NCBI RefSeq assembly: GCF_023540835.1
Contig: NZ_JALKCU010000001.1
Span: 992,001-1,056,000 of the forward strand
Origin: Marivivens geojensis
GTDB lineage: Bacteria; Pseudomonadota; Alphaproteobacteria; Rhodobacterales; Rhodobacteraceae
DNA length: 64,000 nt
Reading direction: 5' to 3'
The position numbers were made by a program, and so were the translations under genes. Position 1 is the stretch's first letter. The number at the start of each line of letters is the position of its first letter. A model generated the notes under the pieces. It saw only the letters and a list, made by a program, of their open reading frames with translations. It was not told the DNA's origin and searched no databases. Shown here piece after piece: positions 51,283 through 59,932 of this stretch.

Positions 51283-52469
51283 GCCGTGCGTTTCTGGTCG
51301 TGATCGACTCTGTCGGGATTGGTGGCGCGCCTGACGCGGATAGCTATTTCAACGACGACCGCCCTGATACGGGGGCGAATACCGTGGGCCATATCGCGCA
51401 GGCGATGGCGCAGGCGGGGAAACCGTTGCAGGTCGGCACCTTGGATGCGCTGGGATTGGGCGCGGCAATGCGGCTTGCCTCTGGGCTAGAGGTAGAGGGC
51501 TTGGGCGCTGACCCCGTGGGCGCGTGGGCCGCGGCGACCGAAGTGTCAAAGGGCAAGGATACGCCGTCAGGTCACTGGGAATTGGCGGGCGTGCCAGTGC
51601 CGTGGGACTGGGGCTATTTCACTGAGCACGAGAATTCGTTCCCTGAGGCCGTGATTGCCGAGGTCTGCAAGGTCGCGGGTGTCGATGGAATTTTGGGTAA
51701 CTGCCACGCCTCTGGCACCGAGATCATCGCGCGTCTTGGTGCTGAACATCTGCGGACGGGCTATCCGATCTGCTATACTTCAGCCGATAGTGTGTTTCAG
51801 ATCGCCGCGCATGAAGATGCCTTTGGCCTTGATCGCCTGTTGGACCTCTGTAAGGGCATCGCGCCGATGCTGCACGAGATGAAAATTGGGCGCGTGATTG
51901 CGCGGCCTTTTGTGGGAGAAGTCGGTGCCTTTACACGCACCGCAAACCGTAAGGATTTCGCGATTGAACCGCCTGCGCCGACTCTTTGTGATTGGGTGCA
52001 GGGCGCTGGGCGGCATGTCTATGCCGTTGGTAAGATTGGTGATATTTTTTCTATGCGGGGCATCAACGAGGTTCGAAAGGGTCGCGATGATGTGCTGATG
52101 GCGCATCTGTCCGATCTCGTGGATGAGGCTGTAGATGGGTCGCTGACCTTTGCTAATTTCGTCGAGTTTGACAGCGAATACGGGCATCGTCGGGATGTCG
52201 TTGGATATGCTAAGCATCTAGAGTGGTTTAGTGTTAAACTAAATGAAATTTTGCCACGATTGCGTGAAGGCGACCTGCTGGTTGTCACTGCCGATCACGG
52301 CAATGATCCGACATGGACAGGCACGGATCACACCCGTGAACGTGTGCCTGTTTTGATCCACGGACTTGGGCCGCGCGCGCTGGGGCACATCGGGTTCTCC
52401 GATGTGGCCGCGACGATTGCCGCCCATCTGGGCGTTCCCGCCCAAGGCACAGGAAAATCAGTGATATGA
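51279..52469 (+). CDS. deoB: Phosphopentomutase
   Basis: Converts (deoxy)ribose-1-phosphate to the 5-phosphate. The 396-residue member of the alkaline phosphatase superfamily has the dimetal motifs: IDSVGIGGAPDADSYFND (Asp), DTGANTVGHIAQ (phosphorylated Thr), NFVEFDSEYGHRRDV, VVTADHGNDPTWTGTDHTRE (Asp-His pair and His). The start overlaps the deoA stop and the end overlaps add. A 3' segment (about 52226-52244) has half of the maeB palindrome, probably by chance. Confidence 0.96.
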   Translation: MSRAFLVVIDSVGIGGAPDADSYFNDDRPDTGANTVGHIAQAMAQAGKPLQVGTLDALGLGAAMRLASGLEVEGLGADPVGAWAAATEVSKGKDTPSGHWELAGVPVPWDWGYFTEHENSFPEAVIAEVCKVAGVDGILGNCHASGTEIIARLGAEHLRTGYPICYTSADSVFQIAAHEDAFGLDRLLDLCKGIAPMLHEMKIGRVIARPFVGEVGAFTRTANRKDFAIEPPAPTLCDWVQGAGRHVYAVGKIGDIFSMRGINEVRKGRDDVLMAHLSDLVDEAVDGSLTFANFVEFDSEYGHRRDVVGYAKHLEWFSVKLNEILPRLREGDLLVVTADHGNDPTWTGTDHTRERVPVLIHGLGPRALGHIGFSDVAATIAAHLGVPAQGTGKSVI

Positions 52470-53455
52470 GCTATCAATCTACCCCAAAGGTCGAGCTTCA
52501 CCTCCATTTCGAGGGGGCAGCACCACCTGATTTCATTCGCCAATTGGCGTTTGAACAGAAGGTCGATTTGTCCAAGATTTTCAATGAGGATGGCAGCTAT
52601 AAGTATCGCGACTTTGACCATTTCCTTGAGGTCTATGAAGCTGCGACTTCGGTCCTGAAAACGCCTGAGCATTTTGCGCGGCTTTGCACCGCCGTGTTGG
52701 AGCGCAGCGCGGAAAACGGCGTTGTCTACTGTGAAACCTTCTTGTCGCCTGATTTCTGCGGTGGTGCGGATGTCACTGCGTGGCGCGAATATCTCTGTGC
52801 GATCGAAGAGGCCGCGGCGAAGGCTGACAGCGAAATGGGCATTACGCTGCGCGGGATTGTGACGCCGATCCGCCATTTCGGACCAGAACAGGCGAAAAAA
52901 GCGGCCTTGTGTGCGGCTGAGACGAAGGGTGACTTTATCGTTGGCCTCGGTATGGGTGGGGCAGAGATGATGCATCGACCCGGTGATTTCGCCTATTCGT
53001 TCGACATGGGGCGTGAGGCTGGGCTGCGACTGACCTGTCATGCGGGCGAATGGGGTGGGCCAGATATGGTGGCCGACACCATCCGCGATCTAAAGGTCGA
53101 ACGCATCGGTCACGGTATCAACGCGATCAAGGACCGCAAACTGGTCGACGATATCGCTGAAGCAGGGATCGTGCTGGAGGTTTGTCCGGGGTCGAACGTG
53201 TTCCTTGGCGCGTCTGGCGATTGGGCGGATCACCCGATCAAGCCGCTCCGTGATGCGGGCGTTAAGGTTACTGTGTCCACCGACGACCCGCCGTTTTTCC
53301 ACACCACCATGACCAAAGAATACGACATGTTGGCCAAGACCTTTGGCTGGGGTGACGAAGACTTTGCCGAATTGAACAAGACCGCGATTGAGGCTGCATT
53401 CTGCGATGCGGCCACCCGCGACATCATCATCAAACGATTGGAGACTGCCCAATGA
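52466..53455 (+). CDS. add: Adenosine deaminase
   Basis: Deaminates (deoxy)adenosine to (deoxy)inosine. The 329-residue TIM-barrel has the zinc His pair in [17 protein letters not shown], the third His in [13 protein letters not shown] with the catalytic Glu, HGINAIKD, and the DD motif in [14 protein letters not shown]. The first His-x-His is HLH, with F-E-G where many enzymes have L-D-G/H-L-G. Adenine deaminases (ADAL type) share this layout, so adenine as substrate is possible; the nucleoside operon favours adenosine. Confidence 0.9.
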   Translation: MSYQSTPKVELHLHFEGAAPPDFIRQLAFEQKVDLSKIFNEDGSYKYRDFDHFLEVYEAATSVLKTPEHFARLCTAVLERSAENGVVYCETFLSPDFCGGADVTAWREYLCAIEEAAAKADSEMGITLRGIVTPIRHFGPEQAKKAALCAAETKGDFIVGLGMGGAEMMHRPGDFAYSFDMGREAGLRLTCHAGEWGGPDMVADTIRDLKVERIGHGINAIKDRKLVDDIAEAGIVLEVCPGSNVFLGASGDWADHPIKPLRDAGVKVTVSTDDPPFFHTTMTKEYDMLAKTFGWGDEDFAELNKTAIEAAFCDAATRDIIIKRLETAQ

Positions 53456-54084
53456 CTGACCATCTGACCGTTGTGGATCACCCGCTGGTTCAACACAAAC
53501 TGACCTTGATGCGCGAGTCTCGGACATCGACGGCACAGTTTCGCCAGTTGCTGCGCGAGATTTCCTTGCTGTTGGCCTATGAGGTGACGCGTGGGTTGCC
53601 GATGACGACACGGACGATTGAAACCCCGATGTGCAGCATGGAGGCCCCACAGATCGAGGGTAAGAAGCTCGCGCTGGTGTCGATCCTGCGGGCGGGCAAC
53701 GGGCTGCTTGATGGTATTCTTGAGCTGATCCCTGCCGCGCGTGTCGGTTTTGTTGGGCTCTATCGTGACGAAGAAACGCTGCAACCTGTGCAGTATTACT
53801 TCAAAGTGCCAACCCAGCTTGAGGATCGCACGGTGATTGTCGTTGATCCGATGTTGGCGACAGGTAACTCTTCGGCGGCGGCGATTGACCTGATCAAACA
53901 GGCTGGCGCCAAGGATATTCGGTTCCTCTGCCTACTCGCTGCACCCGAAGGGGTTGAACGGATGAAAGAAGCGCATCCAGACGTTCCGATTGTGACAGCA
54001 TCGGTAGACGAGCGCCTGAATGACCATGGATATATTGTTCCTGGTCTAGGGGATGCGGGTGACCGCATGTTTGGCACAAAATAA
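53452..54084 (+). CDS. upp: Uracil phosphoribosyltransferase
   Basis: Salvages uracil with PRPP to UMP. The 210-residue protein begins [20 protein letters not shown] and contains [18 protein letters not shown], the PRPP loop [18 protein letters not shown] and the uracil-binding C-terminus [17 protein letters not shown]. Length and motifs are standard. It is the last gene of the salvage operon, starting at an ATGA overlap with add. Confidence 0.97.
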   Translation: MTDHLTVVDHPLVQHKLTLMRESRTSTAQFRQLLREISLLLAYEVTRGLPMTTRTIETPMCSMEAPQIEGKKLALVSILRAGNGLLDGILELIPAARVGFVGLYRDEETLQPVQYYFKVPTQLEDRTVIVVDPMLATGNSSAAAIDLIKQAGAKDIRFLCLLAAPEGVERMKEAHPDVPIVTASVDERLNDHGYIVPGLGDAGDRMFGTK

Positions 54085-54171
54085 TGGGCGTAAACTAGCG
54101 TTTAGCGGGTGCGGACTCTTTACAGATTCACCGATCTGCGGCATTGTCCCGCTTAATTAATGGGGACATTC

Positions 54172-55308
54172 ATGTCGGATTTTCGTTTTATTGCAGCTGT
54201 CGTTGTTGGTCTTGCCGTTCAATCGCAAGGCGTACTGGCCGATACACTCCCTGCGGAAATCCCGCCCGCGTCTTTTACGGGTAACCAATATGTTGATAGC
54301 AAGGGCTGCGTGTTTATTCGTGCGGGCCTTGCCGGTTCGGTGAATTGGGTGCCGCGTGTAAACCGTGATCGCCAGCAATTGTGCGGGTTTGAACCGTCGA
54401 TTGGCGGTCGGGTTGCGTCACCTCTGCCTGCGAATGTGCCGATCATTGGGGTGAGCGAACCAACGACGACTGTTGCGGCTGCGGCGCCTGCTGTTGTGGC
54501 GCCAGCTGCGACACGTGATCCGATCCAGATCGTTGCGTCGATTGGCGTGTCCCCACGTGTTGTCGCGCCTGCACCTGCGCCCGTTGTTGCAACGCCACAA
54601 GTGACACGGCCAGAGCCGCGTCGTGTGACCTTGGCTGAGATTTGTCAGGGGCAGAGCGGGATATTGGCGGGCTATGTGAACGCTGCAAATGGTCAGCCCA
54701 TCAACTGCGGTCCTGCGCGTCCTGTGACGGTTGCCTCTGTTGCGCCGACTATGGTGCCTTCGGTTGGGGCTTCGGCCTGTCCGTCGATTGGTCAGGCGTA
54801 TCTGACGGGCGGCGCGGGCATGACTGTTCGTTGTGGCCCGCAGGCCCAAACCATTTCGCGCTATAGCAACCGCGTTCCAGCAAGCAATCCTGTCGCCGTC
54901 AACACCACCGCTGCAAGTGGCGTATCGACGACGACCTATGTGCCGCGTCAGCCTGCGATGGCCGCGCCTGTTGTATCGGTCCCGACCGTGACCGTTCCAG
55001 CCCCCGCTGTGCGGTCGAGCGGCTGCAATTTTGATAGCGTAAGTGCGCAATATACAGGGGGCGCTGGTGTTCGCTGCACCCCGCAACAACAATCGCCGTC
55101 TGCCAGCCGTTATGTGACGGGATCAGTTGGTGTCGACGCAACACGCGCGACCTCGATTGTGACGGGAAGTGGGTTGTTCGGGCCTGTCGTGCCCGCATCG
55201 AACCCAGTGGGCGTGAGCAGCGTTGGACCTTATTCGCCACCCGAAGGCTATATCGGTGCGTGGTCGGACGGTCGTTTGAACCCGCAGCGCGGTCTGACTG
55301 GTTACTAA
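54172..55308 (+). CDS. Secreted protein with repeated cysteine-pair modules
   Basis: A 378-residue exported protein with signal peptide MSDFRFIAAVVVGLAVQSQG ending near VLA. The N-terminal module IPPASFTGNQYVDSKGCVFI resembles a region I have seen in front of SPOR domains in Rhodobacterales. Four Cys pairs follow one plan (46-71, 158-179, 203-221, 285-302); the last three bracket YVNAANGQPINCGP, YLTGGAGMTVRCGP and YTGGAGVRCTP, so they look like a tandem module of about 20 residues. Long Ala/Pro/Val-rich linkers join them. No SPOR domain is visible at the C-terminus. Envelope role probable, function unknown. The start at 54172 is preferred over 54160. Confidence 0.7.
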   Translation: MSDFRFIAAVVVGLAVQSQGVLADTLPAEIPPASFTGNQYVDSKGCVFIRAGLAGSVNWVPRVNRDRQQLCGFEPSIGGRVASPLPANVPIIGVSEPTTTVAAAAPAVVAPAATRDPIQIVASIGVSPRVVAPAPAPVVATPQVTRPEPRRVTLAEICQGQSGILAGYVNAANGQPINCGPARPVTVASVAPTMVPSVGASACPSIGQAYLTGGAGMTVRCGPQAQTISRYSNRVPASNPVAVNTTAASGVSTTTYVPRQPAMAAPVVSVPTVTVPAPAVRSSGCNFDSVSAQYTGGAGVRCTPQQQSPSASRYVTGSVGVDATRATSIVTGSGLFGPVVPASNPVGVSSVGPYSPPEGYIGAWSDGRLNPQRGLTGY

Positions 55309-55318
55309 GCCGCTGGGG

Positions 55319-56338
55319 TTAGTTTCCGCAGATCCCTTGCAACGCGACCCAATCGCCATCTGACAAAATGAGCGGTGCCTGTGCTGGGTCCACTGGATCG
55401 GCTTCGATCAGGTCGAGTGTTCGTTCCCCTGTGATGTCCAAGGCAAAGGCAAAGGGTTTCGTGGAAACCTCTGCTTCGCCGAAGGCTTTGATCAGGCTAT
55501 CGGTCGATATGGGTGGCGCTTTGTCTGTGACGGCGATTTCGGCGTAGTCGCGCAGGGTCGCGCTGCTCATGTCGCCTGTGGTCAGGAGTTGGAACGTGGC
55601 CTGAATGCCCGAGGTTTTCATCAGGTGGCCGAGTGGGTCGTCGGACTGACGGGCCAATTCGGCTGCAATTAGGAACCCTGTCGGGACGCCAGGGTCCTCG
55701 TAATCTTCGACGAGGGCGCGGTTCATCAGAATGATCCCGCCAGGCAGGGCGAGGGTGGTTGCTATGCCTTCGGGGACGATGAGCACACGGATATCACTGT
55801 CCGCGCCCAATGCGCGATCTTTGAGCCGTTCGAGGGCTTGGATGCCACGAGGACTGCGGCAGACGGACCCCGTCAGACGTTGGACATGACCCAAGAGCGT
55901 CGCGCCAATCGACGCACGGCTGGCTTGGGACACGGCAGAGAGCGTATGGGTGCGCAGCGCAGAGGGCAGCCAAAGAACGCCCAAGGCCAGCACGGCAGCG
56001 ATAGAAAATGACAGCCCCGCACCGCGCAGACGCCCCGGTTTTGGACGGCGTTTGGAGAGCGCTTTGCGCACCTTTTCAATCGCTTCGATCATCAGTTCGT
56101 CGTCGATTTCCAGCGTTTCATCACCGCTGTCGTCGGGCGCAAAGAGGGCAGGCACTTCGTTAGGGTTCAGGCGTTCAATCGCGGGGAGGGACCAGTGGGT
56201 CAGAGGCCGATTGGCCGTGTCGCGGATGATCAATGTGGCATCGCCAAAGCACACAGCCACCTCGCGGCGCTGTGCCTGTCCGTCGGCCCGCCATAGGCCC
56301 AAACTTTCTAACCGAGTGTACTGTTTAAGTGCTGTCAT
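55319..56338 (-). CDS. Membrane-anchored M48-like protein lacking the HExxH zinc motif
   Basis: A 339-residue protein with an N-terminal cytoplasmic part carrying an acidic patch (APDDSGDETLEIDDELM), one membrane span (about residues 108-127) and a periplasmic domain. In the latter, ALPGGIILMNRALVEDY (about 197-213) matches the PGG..x..N/R segment that precedes the active helix in M48 peptidases. Where HExxH should stand the sequence is AAELARQSDDP (about 225-235), so the zinc site is absent. It is thus a probable pseudo-protease. It is convergent with the Cys-pair protein gene, 10 bases away. Confidence 0.6.
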   Translation of the reverse strand: MTALKQYTRLESLGLWRADGQAQRREVAVCFGDATLIIRDTANRPLTHWSLPAIERLNPNEVPALFAPDDSGDETLEIDDELMIEAIEKVRKALSKRRPKPGRLRGAGLSFSIAAVLALGVLWLPSALRTHTLSAVSQASRASIGATLLGHVQRLTGSVCRSPRGIQALERLKDRALGADSDIRVLIVPEGIATTLALPGGIILMNRALVEDYEDPGVPTGFLIAAELARQSDDPLGHLMKTSGIQATFQLLTTGDMSSATLRDYAEIAVTDKAPPISTDSLIKAFGEAEVSTKPFAFALDITGERTLDLIEADPVDPAQAPLILSDGDWVALQGICGN

Positions 56339-56490
56339 CTGCTCTTATTCTATTTTGCGTCACTTTACCCTGTCCCAGCGATATTGGATAGGGCGGACAA
56401 TCAGACAAAATTTGATCAAATATGTCGCTAAGGGACAAGTCAGGTCGTTTTAGGTTTTGCATAACCCTAGCAACTGTTTGAGGGAAATTT

Positions 56491-57444
56491 ATGACTGCAC
56501 TCTCCTCCTCGTCGCACAACCGCGCTGGATTGGCCGCGTTTCTGATTATGTCAGCTATGGCTTGGTTCGGTCTGATCGATAATTTCGTGCGCTTGGTCGC
56601 CGAAGAGGCAGGGCTGTGGCAGTTCCAATTGTTGCGTGGGGCTGTCGCTTTGGCGGGATTGGGTGCGATTTCGTTGGTGACGGGCTATAGCCTCAAACCC
56701 AAACGGCGCCGGAATGTCTATGCACGCTCTGTGGTATCATCGGGGGCGCTGGTTCTCTATTTTGCCTGCCTCGGCATCATGCCGATCGCCCAAGCAGTTG
56801 CGGGCCTCTTTACATCTCCGATCTGGGTGATCCTGATTTCAGTGGTGTTCTTTGGGGAAAAGGTCGGACCACGGCGTATTTTTGCAGTGGTGATCGGCTT
56901 TACGGGGGCCGTGTTGGCCTTGGGCGGCGGAGCAGGGGAGCTGTCCTTGGTCAGTCTGCTGCCGATCCTTGCGGGGGCGGCCTATGCCATGGGGAATATG
57001 GCGACGCGCCGTTGGTGCGAGGGCGAAACCACACTGTCGCTTTTGACGGGCTACACGGTGATGATCACGATCTGGGGCGCGGTTGGGCTTGTGATTGTGA
57101 CATGGATGGCTGTGCCTGATGTGGGTGGTTCTGCTGGTTACGTGACCCGTGGGTGGGTTGCGCCCGTTGGCGTTTTCCTTGGCCTGATCGTTTTGCACGG
57201 CTTTGGGTCGCTCTTGGGCGTGGGGCTGACCATTCGCGCGTATCAAGCCGCAGACGCTACATTCGTATCGGTGTTTGAAAACACGCTACTGGTGTTTGCG
57301 ACGATTTGGGCATCGATCCTCTGGGGTGAGTTTCCGACACCGCTGATGATTGTGGGACTGATCATGATTGCGACTTCTGGGGTGATCATCGCGATCCGTA
57401 CAGACTCGCCCCCGATGGCAAGAACCGATAATATCGTGGAATGA
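56491..57444 (+). CDS. EamA/DMT family transporter
   Basis: A 317-residue inner-membrane permease with ten spans in two EamA repeats (first ASAMAWFGLIDNFVRLV through ALGGG near residue 150; second from VSLLPILAGAAYAMGNMATR). Typical substrates are amino acids, metabolites or nucleotide derivatives exported from the cell. Its stop codon overlaps the ATG of the sulfotransferase gene (ATGA), so the two are translationally coupled and probably act in one process. Confidence 0.9.
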   Translation: MTALSSSSHNRAGLAAFLIMSAMAWFGLIDNFVRLVAEEAGLWQFQLLRGAVALAGLGAISLVTGYSLKPKRRRNVYARSVVSSGALVLYFACLGIMPIAQAVAGLFTSPIWVILISVVFFGEKVGPRRIFAVVIGFTGAVLALGGGAGELSLVSLLPILAGAAYAMGNMATRRWCEGETTLSLLTGYTVMITIWGAVGLVIVTWMAVPDVGGSAGYVTRGWVAPVGVFLGLIVLHGFGSLLGVGLTIRAYQAADATFVSVFENTLLVFATIWASILWGEFPTPLMIVGLIMIATSGVIIAIRTDSPPMARTDNIVE

Positions 57445-58091
57445 TAATTTCCCACGGCCGTCGTTATATCTTTGTCCATATCCCGAAAACGGGGGGCACC
57501 TCGCTGGCGCTCGCGCTTGAGGCGCGGGCGATGGCTGATGACGTGTTGATTGGCGATACGCCCAAGGCGATCAAGCGGCGGCGTCGGCTGCGCGGGTTAG
57601 AGACGTCAGGGCGTCTGTGGAAGCACTCGCGCCTCGCAGATATCGAAGGCTTGGTCACGCGAGAGCAGATGGCGGAGTATTTCACTTTTACGCTGGTGCG
57701 GAACCCGTGGGATCGGATGGTGAGTTATTACCATTGGTTGCAGGATCAAATGTTCGACCATCCCGCCGTGACGCTGGCGAAGACCACGGATTTCACGGGT
57801 TTCATGGCCCATCCGCATACCCATGCAAGCCTCAAATCATCGCCCTATGATAGCTATATGAGGGATACCGCTGGGGTTGAGCATTGCAACGCCTACATCC
57901 GGATCGAGCATTTGGTGGAGGATCTGGCATTATTGTCAGAGCACCTTGAATTTGTGCCAGAAATTCCTGTGGTGAATACGTCAAAGCGCGAAAAAGATTG
58001 GCGCGGGTATTATGACGAATCAACCAAAGCGGTCGTGGATTCGCTCTGCGCTGCGGACATCGAACGCTTTGGATATCGGTTCGATTGTTGA
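57441..58091 (+). CDS. Sulfotransferase family 2 protein
   Basis: A 216-residue PAPS-dependent sulfotransferase. The 5'-phosphosulfate loop is FVHIPKTGGTSLALAL near residue 12, and the 3'-phosphate-binding segment is FTLVRNPWDRMVSYYHWL near residue 88. A C-terminal EHLVEDLALL and NTSKREKDWRGYYDE segment also matches the family. In bacteria such enzymes sulfate glycans or small polar molecules. Coupling to an EamA exporter hints that a sulfated product, or the acceptor, crosses the membrane. No signal peptide or membrane span. Confidence 0.85.
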   Translation: MIISHGRRYIFVHIPKTGGTSLALALEARAMADDVLIGDTPKAIKRRRRLRGLETSGRLWKHSRLADIEGLVTREQMAEYFTFTLVRNPWDRMVSYYHWLQDQMFDHPAVTLAKTTDFTGFMAHPHTHASLKSSPYDSYMRDTAGVEHCNAYIRIEHLVEDLALLSEHLEFVPEIPVVNTSKREKDWRGYYDESTKAVVDSLCAADIERFGYRFDC

Positions 58092-58252
58092 GGGATTGTG
58101 GTGAAATCTGGGGGCTTCGTCTGGGTTTTGCCGCATATCCCCGAACAATGCCCCAATTTAACCACGATCCGTCCCAAACTCTGACGCGGGAAGAGGTGAA
58201 TTCTTCTTTAACGGGAGTGCAGAAGGTGCTCTGACCGCGAAGGAAGACGCAA

Positions 58253-58912
58253 ATGTATGCTTGGAACGACAAAAGCTGGACAAACGCCCATGCCGCTCTC
58301 GGTCATGATGCGACCCTTTCCGATGTAGATCACGGGATGCTGGCTGGTACCCGCGTTGCGACCGCCATGGGATGGCGCAAGGTCGAAGCGATCTGCGAAG
58401 GCGATCAAGTGCTGACTTTTGATGGTGGGTTGCAGACCGTTGTGGCTGTGCGCCGTCAGGTGATCTTTGCTGGTGAAACCGCAGCGGCGATTGAGGACTG
58501 GCCGATGTTGGTTCCTGCTGGCGCTCTCGGCAATCGCGAAGAGATGCGTATCCCCGCCCGTCAGGCCGTTCTGATCGAAAGCGATACCGCAGAGGACGTG
58601 TTTGGTGATCCCTTTGCGCTGATCCCTGTTGCATCTCTTGAAGGCTTCCGTGGCATCACACCGTCCCGCCCTGCGGACCGCATCGAAATCGTCACCCTGC
58701 ACTTCGCGGGCGATGAGATCGTATTCGCGAACACTGGCGCATTGTTCTACTGCCCGAAAGCAACCGACATCCTGTCTGACATCGTTGACAAAGGTGAGCC
58801 GTCTTATTCGGTGCTATCGCAAGAGCAAGCGGATCTGTTGGTCAGTTTCCTCGAACTTGAGAGCGAAACCCATGGTTCGGTCGCTCCAACTTGTGCCCAA
58901 CTGGCAGCCTGA
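58253..58912 (+). CDS. Hint (Hedgehog/intein) domain protein with the catalytic cysteine replaced
   Basis: A 219-residue protein whose middle begins GMLAGTRVATAMGWRKVEAI and continues CEGDQVLTFDGGLQTVVAVR, the standard opening of Hint_2 domains (C-x-x-x-G-T-x-[IV]-x-T-x-x-G). In place of the splicing Cys1 there is a Met/Gly (residues 28-29), so self-cleavage by the usual N-to-S shift is not possible. The rest (RIPARQAVLIESD, LFGDPFALIPVASL-like) fits the fold. Rhodobacterales often carry such inactive Hint proteins near RTX-type proteins; here an RTX-like gene follows after 210 bases. AAGGAAG precedes the ATG. Confidence 0.75.
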   Translation: MYAWNDKSWTNAHAALGHDATLSDVDHGMLAGTRVATAMGWRKVEAICEGDQVLTFDGGLQTVVAVRRQVIFAGETAAAIEDWPMLVPAGALGNREEMRIPARQAVLIESDTAEDVFGDPFALIPVASLEGFRGITPSRPADRIEIVTLHFAGDEIVFANTGALFYCPKATDILSDIVDKGEPSYSVLSQEQADLLVSFLELESETHGSVAPTCAQLAA

Positions 58913-59122
58913 GTCGAAATCGAGAGGCGGCGAAATAGGCAGTACTCACCTAAAACGTGCGTTAATTCGAAAATTCGCGCACCCATAGAGTGTATTTCGT
59001 CAAAATATCGACAAATTTACTGATATTTGCTTTCAAAAGTATAGGGTGTATTAAACCTTCGAGATTTATGATGTATCCCCACGATCAGCAGATAATGCTA
59101 TGTTGTTTCGCTGGAGTTTCAA

Positions 59123-59878
59123 ATGGGTTTCCTGTTTCTTCTGTTGGGTGCTGCGGCCGCAAGTGGTCTCGTCATACCTGAGCTAATGGGGCAGACAGAC
59201 GGTGAAGATGTACCGGCTGACGATCAAACTGACGATTTCGCAGCGACGACCGATCTTTCCAGCTTTTTCGACGATGACATCACGCTCACCAACGAGGGCA
59301 GCGCTGATGGCGGCGAAGGTGACGATACCATCGTTGCTGAAACCAACGACGACGAAGATGACTACACCAACGAAGACGTGGTCTACAGCTTTGACATCAG
59401 CGGCGGTAACGGCAACGACGATATCACGCTGGACGGCGCTGCAGAACAAGACGGTCTGGACAGCACCAACACCGTTGATGCGGGTGCCGACGACGACACT
59501 GTAGAGCTGAAGGGTGATTTCGGGTCGCACGTTGACGAACTTGACCTCGGTGCCGGCGATGACAGCGTGACACTGGGCTACGGTTCGGTCGTTGAGAGCC
59601 TGACCTTGGGCGCGGGCGCGGACGAGGTGGTGATGGGCGACATCGCGACTGAGGCAACGATTGAGGACTTTGATCCCGAAGAAGACGTTCTGGTCTTTGA
59701 TCTGGGTTTGACCCACATCACCGAAGACAACATCGACGACTTCCTTGGCTTCAAAGAAGATGACGACGGTCTGTTGGTCACTGTGACCGATGACTGGAGC
59801 GGCGAGATTTATTCGATGGTCTACCTCAAAGGTTTGACCATGGCGGACATTCCCGCGCTGACGTTCGCTTACGCGTAA
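59123..59878 (+). CDS. Acidic RTX-like calcium-binding protein with N-terminal membrane anchor
   Basis: A 251-residue, strongly acidic protein. Residues 2-20 (GFLFLLLGAAAASGLVIPE) form a hydrophobic anchor or uncleaved signal. The region 55-185 has imperfect RTX-type nonapeptides: GGEGDDTIV, GGNGNDDIT, AGADDDTVE, GAGDDSVTL and GAGADEVVM. A C-terminal FDPEEDVLVFDLG resembles the module that ends many RTX domains. Calcium binding and a location outside or at the membrane are likely. The 210 bases before it are AT-rich with a GTGCG/CGCAC stem near 58961, otherwise featureless. A strong terminator follows. Confidence 0.8.
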   Translation: MGFLFLLLGAAAASGLVIPELMGQTDGEDVPADDQTDDFAATTDLSSFFDDDITLTNEGSADGGEGDDTIVAETNDDEDDYTNEDVVYSFDISGGNGNDDITLDGAAEQDGLDSTNTVDAGADDDTVELKGDFGSHVDELDLGAGDDSVTLGYGSVVESLTLGAGADEVVMGDIATEATIEDFDPEEDVLVFDLGLTHITEDNIDDFLGFKEDDDGLLVTVTDDWSGEIYSMVYLKGLTMADIPALTFAYA

Positions 59879-59899
59879 TCGATCAGTTTTCAGATAGAG

Positions 59900-59930
59900 A
59901 AAGGGCGGGGAATTTCCCCGCCCTTTGTTG
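59900..59930. terminator. Bidirectional Rho-independent terminator
   Basis: Near-perfect palindrome with 12-bp arms AAAGGGCGGGGA/TCCCCGCCCTTT and a 3-nt loop. It serves the RTX-like gene (+) and the fad operon (-). Confidence 0.9.
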
Positions 59931-59932
59931 TT

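Noticed and set aside
52226-52244. Partial copy of the maeB palindrome inside deoB
   Set aside because: Only one arm is intact and the sequence is fully explained by coding constraint.
54091-54104. TAAAC-TAGC-GTTTA inverted repeat after upp
   Set aside because: Arms are in the opposite orientation to the maeB palindrome and short enough to occur by chance.
56325-56519. 64-codon minus-strand frame between the M48-like and EamA genes
   Set aside because: Overlaps the starts of both flanking genes and has no supporting signal.
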